Shown here in pieces: positions 10,482 to 20,046 of a stretch of 64,000 nucleotides of DNA. The stretch is taken from positions 84,441,289 through 84,505,288 of the forward strand of contig OY755039.1 in assembly GCA_963576565.1 (NCBI GenBank), in the 5' to 3' direction. The translations under genes and the position numbers were made by a program. Origin of the DNA: Aspidapion aeneum. Taxonomy: Eukaryota; Arthropoda; Insecta; Coleoptera; Brentidae. The notes below the pieces were generated by a model, which saw nothing but the letters and a program-made list of their open reading frames with translations, was not told the DNA's origin and did not search any database. The first letter of the stretch is position 1, and each line of letters starts with the position of its first letter.

Positions 10482-13400
10482 GTGTCATTAAATGCCTCAG
10501 GACCTTCAGGTACCTTTCTTTTATGCACCGCCATAATAGATGTTATGGACGGTTGCGGAAATTTTCAACCTGTAAGGGCACTGCTTGATTCTGGATCACA
10601 GACAGGATTCATCAGTGAAAAGTGTATTCAGCGTCTTAATCTTCCTAGGCGAAGTTACACCACTGAAATATTCGGATTAAATCAGATGTCTTCTTTTACT
10701 TCCAAAGGGCTCGTTCAATGTCACATTAAGCCACAAGGACAAGTCACTCCTTTACTTAATTTCGAAGCAATTGTTGTTCCACAACTATGTTCCAATATGC
10801 CTACATTCTCTTTGAACGATAATCAGTGGAAACACTTGGAAGACCTTAAACTTGCCGACCCATCTTATTTCAAATCTAGACCTGTGGACCTGGTTATTGG
10901 TTGCGAGCTATTCGCACAGATATTCAAGGAGGGCAGGGTTCTTGGACAGGTAGGGCAGCCTTCAGCCCTTGAAACTATCTTTGGCTGGGTCGTCATGGGA
11001 AAGGTTGACGAAGTAGGTAGTCTTACGGAACGAACCAGTTGTTTTTTAACGAGTCATTCACCTCCTTTAGAGGTCATTCTCCCTAGGTTTTGGGAAATCG
11101 AACATTTGCCTAAAAAACAAATCTTATCAAAGGAAGAAAAACAGGCAGAATCAATTTTTACTGCTAGTGTAGTACGGCAACCGAGCGGTAGATTCATGGT
11201 AGATCTTCCGTTTAAAGATAAAATAAACCCTGACCTAGGAAATACTTATCCGCAAGCTTATCGTAGATTTTTACTTCTAGAAAATAGATTAATCAAAAAT
11301 CCTGATATGTACACTGCCTATTCAAGTTTCATGCAAGACTATATCGATTCTAATCATATGAGTTTAGTTTTATCTAGTCAACCAAAGGTCGACGTATCGT
11401 GTTTTTTAGCCCATCATTGCGTATTAAAGCCGGAAAGCTTGAGTACAAAATTAAGGGTAGTCTGGGATTGTTCAGCAGTCACCCCAAAAAATATTAGTCT
11501 CAATGACACATTGTTATCTGGACCGAAACTTCAAAAGGATATTGCTTCTTTACTCCTTACGTTTCGTCTTAATCCTATTGCCTACATTGCTGACATCAAA
11601 CAGATGTTCCGTCAAGTCCTTATCAATCCTTATCACCGTCCTTATCAAAGGATATTGTGGAGGTTTTCTCCACAGGACCCACTTTCAGTGTGGGAACTTT
11701 CTACTGTCACTTTTGGCATGACATGCTCACCTTTTCTAGCCATGCGTACCTTAAATGAGCTGGCAGAGAGAGAAAAGGAACGTTTTCCTATGGCTAGTAC
11801 TGTTCTAAAAACGTCAATCTATATCGACGATATCTTGGGAACTAGCCCTTCGCTTTCTGAAGCTCTCTCCCTTCAAACAGAACTCAATGATTTGTTGAAG
11901 TCGGGAGGATTTGAACTTAAAAAATGGGCAAGCAATTGTCCTGAGTTATTGGCAACATTGCCAGAGTCCGATCGTCAAATGTCTCTCTCTTTCGACGAGG
12001 AGGAACCCCACTTTATCAAAGTTTTAGGACTTCAATGGCATCCAAAAAACGACATTTTTTCTTATCAATGCCGAATGAAGGACAAACCCCCAACCAAACG
12101 TTCTATTTTATCTATCATAGGGACAATCTTCGATCCCTTAGGTTTTCTTTGTCCCTTGTTGCTACAAGCAAAATTTATTTTGCAACAGTTGTGGATATCG
12201 AAAATAGGCTGGGACGAAGAACCAGATTCTTCTATCATCGACTCTTGGAACAAACTTCGTTCTGAATTCCCGCTTCTTTCCAATTTTCAATTACCCCGAC
12301 AAATCAAACTGTCAAAAACCAATACCTGTCAAATCATCGGCTTCTGTGACGCTTCAATTCGAGGCTACGCAGGCGTCGTATATTTTCGTGTAGAAGAGGA
12401 AAACAATATATCTGTTTCTCTCATATCTGCAAAATCTAGGGTCGCGCCTATAAAGTCACAAACTTTGGCTAGGCTAGAACTCCTAGGCGCATTTCTTTTA
12501 AGCGAATTAATTGACTTCGTTTTATCTAGCTATGAAGGAAAAATAACTTTTACAAATATCGTTACTTTCTGCGATTCGCAAGTCGTATTGCACTGGCTTT
12601 CATCCCCTCCTAATCGCTGGCAAACCTTTGTTGGAAATCGAGTCAGTAGAATCCAAGAAATCATTCCCTCAAACTCGTGGCGCTACATTCCTTCTGCTTT
12701 GAATGCAGCCGATATTGCGTCACGAGGGGCCACCCCTTCACAGCTCATGTCACATGACATGTGGTGGAACGCACCGTCGTTTTTGTGGTCTCCCGGAAAC
12801 GAATGGCCCGATTTTCATAAATCAAAAATGCCGATTGATTTCGGAGATATTAATCTGGAGGAAAAGCCAAAAGTCTGTTGCAATGCGATAATTGATGTCA
12901 ACTTCTTAGATCAGCTTCTTATCAAATATTCCTCTATATCAAAAATTCAACGTATCATTTGTTATGTCCTTCGAATAGTTAACCTTTTTCAAAAGCATTC
13001 CTATCAAAAACCCACTAAGCCGCCGGACCAAAAAGTTATTTTTGAGAATATTGTTTTTCCTACCACCGGTGAGATGCAAAGTGCGTTACACCTTCTTATC
13101 AAACGCGTGCAAGGTTCTTGTTTTTCTGAGCTTTTTTCCGCGTTATCTAAGGATAAACCAATACCGAAACCTTTGCGAAAACTTTCACCTTTTCTTGATG
13201 AGAATAATATCATTAGAGTCGGTGGCAGATTGCAAAAATCTGATCTTTTGTCTTATTCTGCAAAACACCCCGTCTTACTTTCGAGTGACCATAGTTTAAC
13301 TACTCTTCTTATCGAGTCCGCTCATCGACAATATCTTCATCCTGGGTTTAAAACATTACATAATCTGCTTTTACAGCAATTTTGGATATTATCTGCCAGA

Positions 13401-14100
13401 CGGGCAATTCAAAGAACCATATCCAAGTGCTTGCAATGTTTTAGAATCAACCCTAAACCCTATAGACCGCCCATAATGAGTTCACTTCCCGCTCATCGAA
13501 TCAATCAACTAAAACCTTTTTCGAGTGTAGCTATCGACTTTTGTGGACCTTTCTTTGTGATTCCTCATCGTTACCGTGGTTGTAAAGCTTTCAAATCGTA
13601 TGTCTGTGTGTTTGTCTGTACGGCCACACATTGCGTGCATTTGGAATTAACCATGGAACTGTCCACCGAAGGGTTCGTAGGTGCATTCCATCGATTCATT
13701 TCCAGACGCGGAAGCGTGACGCAATGCTGGTCAGATCAAGGCAGTAATTTTATAGGGTTTCGTAACCAATTACTGGATTACGCAAGAAGTGCTGCCACCA
13801 GACTTTCTATTCGTTGGCATCTGGGACCTCCTCTCAGTCCACATTTCAATGGCCTGGCAGAAGCTGGCGTCAAAAGTTTTAAAACTCAATTTGTACGAGT
13901 TGTCGGCGACCAGAAGTTGTCTATCATGGAGATGTCCACCCTTACCTGTCGCATAGAAGCCGTACTTAATAGTCGCCCTTTATCTCCTGCCTCTTCAGAC
14001 CCACACGATCTTCAACCTCTTACCCCTGGGCATTTTTTGACACTTGAACCCCTTAATTCAGAAATTCCGGAGTCAGATTTGTCCGAGGTTCCCCTAAATC
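10482..14100 (+). pseudogene. Pol of BEL copy 1, truncated in integrase C-terminus
   Basis: After the frameshift the pol frame is open. The protease motif ALLDSGSQ, RT motif SIYIDDILG, RNase H IGFCDAS, the integrase zinc region and the integrase acidic residues (AIDFCGPF, WSDQGSNF, GLAEAGVKSF) are all visible. The homology ends at 14100; the following ten codons read into the palindrome. Compared with copy 2 it lacks roughly the last 100 residues, which hold the integrase tail. Confidence 0.9.
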
Positions 14101-14243
14101 AAAGACGCTAGGTAAAGTCAATAAGTAGGTAGGTAGATAGCTTATATTTGGCAAGCGTCCTGAACTAGTTCGGAACTAGTTCACGACGCTTGCCAAATAT
14201 AAGCTATCTACCTACCTACTTATTGACTTTACCTAGCGTCTTT
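14101..14243. repeat. Perfect 59-bp inverted repeat with palindromic spacer
   Basis: Arms 14101-14159 and 14185-14243 are exact reverse complements. The 25-bp spacer contains two copies of the self-complementary GAACTAGTTC. Each arm also begins with GACGCT and ends with AGCGTC, so symmetry is nested three deep. It sits exactly where BEL copy 1 breaks off. It could be a tiny foldback transposon or a scar of a palindrome-mediated rearrangement. Confidence 0.9.
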
Positions 14244-14598
14244 TTTAAAACCACTAAATATTTTCTCTTCAATGAATTAAATCATAATGAATAAAATGAT
14301 AAAAACCAAGATATATTAACAAAATGCAAAACCAAACAGACATTGTGACCAACAATATTCCATGGCTACCAACTTAATAGAAATTACCAACCAGTCAATG
14401 ATACCAACCAAATTTCACTGCTACCAGTGTTACCAACTTAAAAATTATCAATATGTCAATGAGAAAGACATCTTCAAAAATTATTAAACTAATTAGAACA
14501 TACTGTTTAGAAGATTGCATAATTTCAAATACTAAAACAAATAAGAACTATTTATCATCAAGCTCTTGATGTGACCAGTCATGTCTGATATAATGTGA
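14244..14598. other. Unique AT-rich segment upstream of the transglutaminase-like ORF
   Basis: This segment belongs to the DNA between the long inverted arms. It contains clustered short ACCAAC/ACCAAG-type words and no ORF of useful length. It may be the upstream region of the broken gene that begins near 14599. Confidence 0.4.
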
Positions 14599-14734
14599 GA
14601 GTACATTAGATTAAATAGTATAATCAAATATGGCATTGAAAAGGCATTTATTCAGGCAAATTATTGTGGTGTTTGCTTAGCTGCAAGTTTAGTTTTCCAC
14701 GAATTAGCTGAGAAATATGGAATAAAAACCAAGG
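14599..14734 (+). pseudogene. 5' part of transglutaminase-like gene, split by BEL copy 2
   Basis: An open frame beginning after the TGA at 14596 runs to the BEL insertion at 14735 and resumes in frame at 26026. The peptide includes NYCGVCLAASLVFHELAEKY, where a Cys-Gly-x-Cys lies at the start of a helix, as for the nucleophile of transglutaminase-like or papain-like folds. The second half supplies the matching His and Asp. The true start codon is unclear. Assignment to the fold is my inference from motif order and spacing, not from a search. Confidence 0.45.
14729..14734. repeat. Target-site duplication of BEL copy 2 (left)
   Basis: CCAAGG precedes the TGTTAG LTR start and is repeated at 26020-26025 directly after the CTAACA end of the 3' LTR. 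This length fits BEL/Pao integration and shows that the two LTRs belong to one insertion. Confidence 0.85.
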
Positions 14735-15040
14735 TGTTAGCTCCCGCTAAATTTCGCGGTTGTTTATATATATTTTTAAAAACACACAACTGTATGAAGG
14801 ACAAAGCGCATTCCGCGTATTTGGACATGCGCACCAACAACCAGAGAGATCCTTGTCAATCGCCTAGAGAAAAAGGCGTGTTAATTTCGTTCTCCAACTA
14901 TTTCAAATATCTACACCTGAAAGTGCTCGATTTGTGTACTGAAGCATAGAACTAGAAACTTCAACCCTTCAGCTACGTGGTGACATCATTAGATCCATCA
15001 GGGGCCCCTTGGAAGTGGAGAATTTGGCTGCAAAAGAGGT
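14735..15040 (+). repeat. 5' LTR of BEL copy 2, first part
   Basis: It begins TGTTAG and matches the 3' LTR at 25551 to the LINE insertion site. The short ORF inside the LTR, which recurs in each LTR, is not supported as a protein gene. Confidence 0.95.
15028..15040. repeat. 13-bp target-site duplication of the Jockey-type LINE (left copy)
   Basis: CTGCAAAAGAGGT appears here directly before the poly-T run and again at 19468-19480 at the other end of the LINE. The uninterrupted 3' LTR has the sequence once, which confirms target-primed insertion. Confidence 0.95.
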
Positions 15041-15263
15041 TTTTTTTTTTTTTTTTTTTTTTTTTATTTGTCAAACACACTGTGTTTTTTTTTTTATTAC
15101 AATCTAGTCAGTAAGACTAATTAGCAATTTTGTTTTAACTTAATTTACTAGAAAAGTCAGATTTAAACTTAGGGTTCACTCAACAGTTCTCCCCGCTTTG
15201 TTTAGTCTGTAACTCACAATTGTGTTGTGTTTATAGCATTATTTTGTTTTATGTGTAATTCAC

Positions 15264-17924
15264 TTAGTTTACTAGCTCAAACGGCTTCACTCTTTTTAGT
15301 CGTCGAACTAGCATAGTATTGTCTAGAAGCTGAATTGCTTCCACATTCACATGCCGATGGAGTCTATCTTCATGGCTTTTTGCGTACTTTTTTATAGTCT
15401 CTGCTACAGTTTCGATTTTTAGATCTCGATGAAGGTCACTATTTCGAACGTACCAAGGTGCATTCACAATGTTTCTTAATACTTTATTTTGAAATCTCTG
15501 TACAACTAGAATGTTACTCTCTTTAGCACAACCCCATAGTTGAATACCATATGTCCATACTGGTTTCAGTATTTGTCTATAAAGCAGTAACTTATTATGA
15601 ATTGTTAAATTGGACTTCCTTCCAATTAGCCAGTTCATTTTTCTATACCTTATCTCAAGTTCTTCTTTTTTTTTCTTAACATGTGCTTTCCAGCGCAATT
15701 TGGTATCAAGTGTCATACCTAGATATTTTGCCTGATTCGAATATGGTACTGGAATGTTGTTAATTGTTATTTGTATGTGATTTATATTTTTGTTTGTAAA
15801 ATCAACATGAATTGATTTGGTTTCATTTAATTTTATTCGCCACTTTGTGGTCCAACTGTGAATTTGGGTGACTGCATCCTGAAGTTTCTCTATGCATTTT
15901 TCAATAGATTTTTCTACCGTCAATAAACCAGTATCATCGGCAAATGTTGCTAAGTGACAATTTTCTGGCTTTGGGATATCACAAGTGAATAATAAGTATA
16001 GATAAGGGCCTAGTACGCTACCCTGGGGCACGCCTGCTTGAATTTCTCTTAAATTTGAGTATGAGTCTTCCTGTTTTACTCTAAAATGTCTATCAGATAT
16101 GTATGATTCCAAAATATCCGAATACTGTTTTGGCAGAAACCTTTTTAGTTTAAAATTAAGGCCTTCATGCCACACTTTGTCAAATGCTTGTGCTACATCT
16201 AGAAAAACTGCAGAACAAACTTTTCCCTCTTCTAGTGCTTTTTCTATTATATTAGTAATTCTGTGTACTTGATCTATCGTGGAATGCTTGTCTCGAAAAC
16301 CAAATTGATGAGATGGAATAATTTCTTGTCTTTCTATGATGGGTTTTATTCTTTTAAGCAATAATTTTTCATAGAGCTTGGATATAATTGGCAGCAAAGA
16401 TATTGGCCTGTAAGATGACACGTCATGGAGTGGTTTTCCCGGTTTTGGAATCATGATAACTTCTGCAACTTTCCACAGTTTAGGTACGTACCTAAGCCTA
16501 AAAGACGCATTAATTAGGTTGCATAGTTTTACGATAGCTTTTCTGGGGAGTTGTTTTATGACTACCCCGTTAATAAGATCATACCCTGGGGCTTTTTTCG
16601 AATTAATATTTTTGATTTCTGTTAATATTTCTTTTGGTGATGTAAGCTTAATATGGTCCTCGATTTGATTGGGTTCATTTAAATGAAAGTGTTCATCTGG
16701 TGCTTCGTGGGGCTGAAATGTTTTTTCTAAATGACTTGCAAAAATATCTGCTTTTTCTTCGTTACTCCTTGCCCACTGGTTGTTAGATTTTCGTATGGGT
16801 GGAATTTGGATAATTGGTCTTTTAAAATCTTTGGTTGCTTTCCAAAGGGAATAGTCGGTATTTTTATCATCTGTAAGCTCATTAAGAAAATGGTTAATAG
16901 ATTCATTTTTTATTACTAGAATTTCTCGCCTAATGCGCTGCGTCATGTTGTTGAGATTTGTTTTGTCCCGAGGATCACGGCTTTGTTGCCACTTTCTTCT
17001 TAGTTTCCTTTTTTCCAATATAAGGTCTCTAATTTCCTTTGGATAGTTTTTTCCCTTAAAAATTCTCTTTGGTTTTGGACTGTTTTCCCAAGCTGCTTGT
17101 TGAATATTTGTAACAAAATAATCAACTTCTTTATCGATTTGTTCTGGCGTTTGCAATGGTACTGATAGGTTTATTTTTTCTGACAGACTTTGTTTAAAAC
17201 TAATCCAGTCAGTCAGTTTATTAACTAGTGAGATATTTGCTTCTTTCTTTATTATGTTTTTACTAAGAGTTAGAATAATAGGTGAATGATCTGAGTGTAA
17301 ATCAAAACTTTCTTCTATATCTACAAAACTTAAAGATATATTTTTTACTATAAAAAAATCAATTAGATCTGGAATTTTTCCTGGATCTGTTGGATAGTAT
17401 GTGGGCTTACCAGTTGATATCGGCTCACATTGATATTCACTAATAGCTTGCAAAAGTTCTTTTCCTTTAGAGTTCGTCAGTCTAGATCCCCAGTAGGTAT
17501 TTTTTGCATTAAAGTCACCTCCAATTATAAAACGGTTTCCTAATTTTCTGAGAAAATTAAGATATTGATTTTTCTTTAGTAAGTGCCTTGGTGGTATATA
17601 GACAGCACTTATGACTAATGTATATGTTTTGGTTTTTACACTTACTAATGTAGCTTGAATCTCTATGGTTTTATATCCCATCTCCTCATAGTGTGATATA
17701 TTTTCTTTAATTATTACAGCACTTCCCCCATGTGCAGTATTGCTAGGGTGAGTTGTATGATACACTTTATAACCTTTAAATTTAATGTGAGACTGGTGAG
17801 TGAAATGCGTTTCTGACACAAGACAGACGTCAATTTTTTCTATGTCTAGAATAACTTGCAAGTCTTGCTGATGTTGCAAGAGACCATTGGCATTCCAAGC
17901 TAGGATTCTAAGATTACTGACCAT
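15264..17924 (-). CDS. LINE ORF2: endonuclease / reverse transcriptase
   Basis: The 886-residue protein nicks target DNA and copies its own RNA from the nick. The N-terminal APE-type endonuclease shows WNANGL (residues 9-14), SETHF, GGDFNAKN, PDLIDFF and HSDHSPI. The reverse transcriptase follows, with FLDVAQAFDKVWH, GVPQGSVLGP and the catalytic FADD near residue 660. A C-terminal region with WGCAKES and an RFQNKVLR-like segment ends the protein, and no RNase H follows. The ATG at 17924 overlaps the last codons of ORF1 by 11 bp, suggesting reinitiation or coupled translation. Length and motifs are typical and no lesion is seen. Confidence 0.95.
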   Translation of the reverse strand: MVSNLRILAWNANGLLQHQQDLQVILDIEKIDVCLVSETHFTHQSHIKFKGYKVYHTTHPSNTAHGGSAVIIKENISHYEEMGYKTIEIQATLVSVKTKTYTLVISAVYIPPRHLLKKNQYLNFLRKLGNRFIIGGDFNAKNTYWGSRLTNSKGKELLQAISEYQCEPISTGKPTYYPTDPGKIPDLIDFFIVKNISLSFVDIEESFDLHSDHSPIILTLSKNIIKKEANISLVNKLTDWISFKQSLSEKINLSVPLQTPEQIDKEVDYFVTNIQQAAWENSPKPKRIFKGKNYPKEIRDLILEKRKLRRKWQQSRDPRDKTNLNNMTQRIRREILVIKNESINHFLNELTDDKNTDYSLWKATKDFKRPIIQIPPIRKSNNQWARSNEEKADIFASHLEKTFQPHEAPDEHFHLNEPNQIEDHIKLTSPKEILTEIKNINSKKAPGYDLINGVVIKQLPRKAIVKLCNLINASFRLRYVPKLWKVAEVIMIPKPGKPLHDVSSYRPISLLPIISKLYEKLLLKRIKPIIERQEIIPSHQFGFRDKHSTIDQVHRITNIIEKALEEGKVCSAVFLDVAQAFDKVWHEGLNFKLKRFLPKQYSDILESYISDRHFRVKQEDSYSNLREIQAGVPQGSVLGPYLYLLFTCDIPKPENCHLATFADDTGLLTVEKSIEKCIEKLQDAVTQIHSWTTKWRIKLNETKSIHVDFTNKNINHIQITINNIPVPYSNQAKYLGMTLDTKLRWKAHVKKKKEELEIRYRKMNWLIGRKSNLTIHNKLLLYRQILKPVWTYGIQLWGCAKESNILVVQRFQNKVLRNIVNAPWYVRNSDLHRDLKIETVAETIKKYAKSHEDRLHRHVNVEAIQLLDNTMLVRRLKRVKPFELVN

Positions 17925-19278
17925 TTTGAGGCATATTGGTAGCTCCGTTATTGCTACTTTCTAGTTTAGTTAATCGCTCATCAAGTTTGTTCAATTTCTC
18001 CAAAATTAATTGTAGTGTTTGTTCCATAGTATTTTGACTACTGATATTAATATCAGGTATAGTAGCTGTTGCTGCTACTTGGCTGTATGTCCTTGTCACA
18101 GAGTTTTGTGTGACTGTGTTTCTTGTCTGTTGGTTTTGTCTATTTGTACTCACGTTTGGTATGAGATTCGGTTTCTTAGGTTTATTTTTCAATTTTTGTA
18201 TTTCCTTAGCAACAAGGCATCCTCTGTAGTTAGCAGGATGCTTGCCTCCACAGTGGATGCATTTTGGCTCAGATTCTTTTGGTTTGGGGCATTCTACAGT
18301 AAGATGTTTCCCCGTGCATTTTACGCAACGTGGTTCTTTAGCGCAATATTTTTGCGTGTGTCCATAAGATTGGCATCTTTTGCATTGAGGGACTAACTTT
18401 GAGGTTTTTAGTGCTTTTATTTCCACTTCAATCCCAAGGATACTGGAAATTTCAAAAATTTTGTTGATATCTTCATCGTGGCTAAATGTGAGCATAAACA
18501 TGTTAAGAGGTTGTCTTGTTCTCCATTTAAGTTTGTTGCTGGCCTCCAGTGCCTTAAAACCTTTTTTTTGTAGATCAGCTACAATTTTCTGTGGGTCACA
18601 TGAGAAGTGTAGCCTCTTCGCTATTACTCTAATTGGCCTTATTTGTTTGTTTTCGTATGAGTGCCATTGATGCTTTATTTCATTAAGCATTTTAGTAACC
18701 AGCCGATAGCTGTCTGCGTCTTGTACATTTATTTTAATATTTTCGTTATTTAAAACTTTTATTTTAACTCCTTGTATGATATTTAACTTTTCATAAATAT
18801 CATTAAAATTATTTACGCCATTTACCATAATCGGTGGAGGTAATGGAGCTTTTTTAACCTTAGTTGGGGGTTCTTCATTTTGTGTTTTATTGGAGGGCTC
18901 TCCAGTGCCCGAGCTTTGTTGTGGTGGTGAGAGTGAAGTATCCATTCGACGTTTTTTCCAACCTTTTCCTTTTTGTCTGATCCACTCAGTTTCTCTTGCC
19001 AGATCGTCCTCATCAGTAATGTAGTCCATGTCAGACTCTTCTTTTTTAGTGACTTTTGTCTCTAAATCTGCAAATTTTCTTTGCATACTTTCCAGTTGAC
19101 TTCGGAGATAATCCACTTGTACACTAAGTGAATTTTTTTCGTTTTGGGATTTTTTCCATTCGCTATATAAAACTTCTTCATTTTGTGTTCTAGCATGGCT
19201 ATCCTGAAATAATTCGGCATTATCCATTTTTTCTTGATTTTGTTTGGGCTTTTCGCTAATTTTTAAAACAAGTTTCAC
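17914..19278 (-). CDS. LINE ORF1: Gag-like RNA-binding protein
   Basis: The 454-residue protein is the nucleic-acid-binding partner of ORF2, expected to coat the element RNA. The N-terminal third is charged and likely coiled-coil (about residues 35-80). A central basic stretch (KGWKKRR) and a proline-rich linker follow. Three zinc knuckles lie at roughly residues 296-354: CKRCQSYGHTQKYC, CVKCTGKHLTVEC and CIHCGGKHPANYRGC. The C-terminal end has another heptad-like segment. The pattern matches Jockey-clade ORF1 proteins. The frame is intact and ends inside the ORF2 start region. Confidence 0.93.
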   Translation of the reverse strand: MKLVLKISEKPKQNQEKMDNAELFQDSHARTQNEEVLYSEWKKSQNEKNSLSVQVDYLRSQLESMQRKFADLETKVTKKEESDMDYITDEDDLARETEWIRQKGKGWKKRRMDTSLSPPQQSSGTGEPSNKTQNEEPPTKVKKAPLPPPIMVNGVNNFNDIYEKLNIIQGVKIKVLNNENIKINVQDADSYRLVTKMLNEIKHQWHSYENKQIRPIRVIAKRLHFSCDPQKIVADLQKKGFKALEASNKLKWRTRQPLNMFMLTFSHDEDINKIFEISSILGIEVEIKALKTSKLVPQCKRCQSYGHTQKYCAKEPRCVKCTGKHLTVECPKPKESEPKCIHCGGKHPANYRGCLVAKEIQKLKNKPKKPNLIPNVSTNRQNQQTRNTVTQNSVTRTYSQVAATATIPDINISSQNTMEQTLQLILEKLNKLDERLTKLESSNNGATNMPQNGQ

Positions 19279-19467
19279 AGGTGATGGTACACTTTTTTTG
19301 CTTTAAATGATATATTATTTATAATACACATTGTATATAGATTCTCAACACAGGTATCTCGCGCGCGATGTTTTTTGTAAACAAAACAAACTCCGACTTT
19401 GACCTCGTTAGCACTATCATGCAGGTACGATGCAGTATAACCGTACTGAACTGCGATCGAACAAATA

Positions 19468-19480
19468 CTGCAAAAGAGGT
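19468..19480. repeat. 13-bp target-site duplication of the Jockey-type LINE (right copy)
   Basis: This is the second copy of CTGCAAAAGAGGT, matching 15028-15040. It marks the 5' end of the LINE at 19467 and the resumption of the BEL LTR. Confidence 0.95.
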
Positions 19481-19643
19481 GAGTGCATTTGTTCTGATTA
19501 CCGTTGTGTGCCACCAATATTTTACCTATGGACGTTTTGATTATTTCGTAATTTCATGTCAGTATTTATGTTTGTTCGCGCTATCATTAATTAAAATTTA
19601 TACAGTCCATTGCATTTAACGTTTTTCTAACCGTGGACTAACA
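19481..19643 (+). repeat. 5' LTR of BEL copy 2, second part
   Basis: It continues the LTR after the LINE and ends in CTAACA at 19643. It differs from the 3' LTR by about two bases. Confidence 0.93.
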
Positions 19644-20046
19644 TAAAGTGTTCCTTGCGAGCCGAATTATTTAGAATAAATCCATACGACGGTATTAATA
19701 ATTATTTTCATGCCAAGCCACTTATTTACCTAATCTGTGGCCAAGCCAAACAAGGTGGCCTTGAATCGAGTCGAGAACGTCGTGTTCGCACCGAAGGTAG
19801 GTGTGGTGTCGGCAGTCCCTGTTTTCGCGTACCGCGTGGTATAAACAAACAAAGCGAGTAGGAATCAAAACAAACAAAACAAAAGTTCAGTGGTGTACCA
19901 TATCATTTCGATATTTAAAACAATTTTCATCAATTGCGATAAATTAGGGCATATTTTCGACAATTCGTCATTTTGCTATATCAGAAGCATTCATTTAGCG
20001 TTAATTGTATATTTACCGACAATTTCCTCATTTCAAAGGTAAAATC
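19644..20046 (+). other. Leader of BEL copy 2
   Basis: This is the untranslated region between LTR and gag. It contains one copy of the block that is doubled in copy 1. No primer-binding site could be assigned. An ATG at 20005 is in frame with gag, but the ATG at 20047 is shared with copy 1 and is the better start. Confidence 0.7.

Larger units (their letters stand above)
1907..14100 (+). mobile_element. BEL/Pao retrotransposon copy 1, interrupted and 3'-truncated
   Basis: The element begins with a TGTTAG LTR and is closely similar to the intact copy at 14735-26019. It carries the LTR (1907-2374), a leader, the start of gag (2890-2979), a foreign insertion (2980-9219), the rest of gag and most of pol. 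It stops abruptly at 14100, inside the integrase C-terminal region, at the edge of a perfect palindrome. The last part of pol and the 3' LTR are missing. A stop codon and a 1-bp deletion near the zinc knuckles add to the damage, so it is dead. Confidence 0.9.
15041..19467 (-). mobile_element. Full-length Jockey-clade LINE inserted in a BEL LTR
   Basis: On the minus strand it has a 5' UTR of about 190 bp (19279-19467), ORF1, an 11-bp overlap into ORF2, a short 3' UTR and a 25-base poly(A) tail (T run at 15041-15065). It is flanked by a perfect 13-bp target duplication. Two open frames, a clean tail and an exact duplication indicate a young, possibly active copy. The lack of an RNase H domain and the two-ORF layout place it with Jockey-type elements. 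Confidence 0.95.

Noticed and set aside
11503..11721. Small ORFs overlapping BEL pol in other frames, duplicated in both copies
   Set aside because: They are shadows of the pol frame and are shared only because the two copies are similar.
14734..14949. 71-77 codon ORF recurring inside each BEL LTR
   Set aside because: It lies within LTR sequence, has no protein-like features and recurs only because the LTR recurs.
18019..18396. Plus-strand 125-codon ORF over LINE ORF1
   Set aside because: It is the antisense of a well-supported Gag-like gene.
20005..20046. Upstream in-frame ATG of BEL copy 2 Gag-Pol
   Set aside because: The ATG at 20047 is conserved in copy 1 as the gag start; the extra 14 codons fall in leader sequence.
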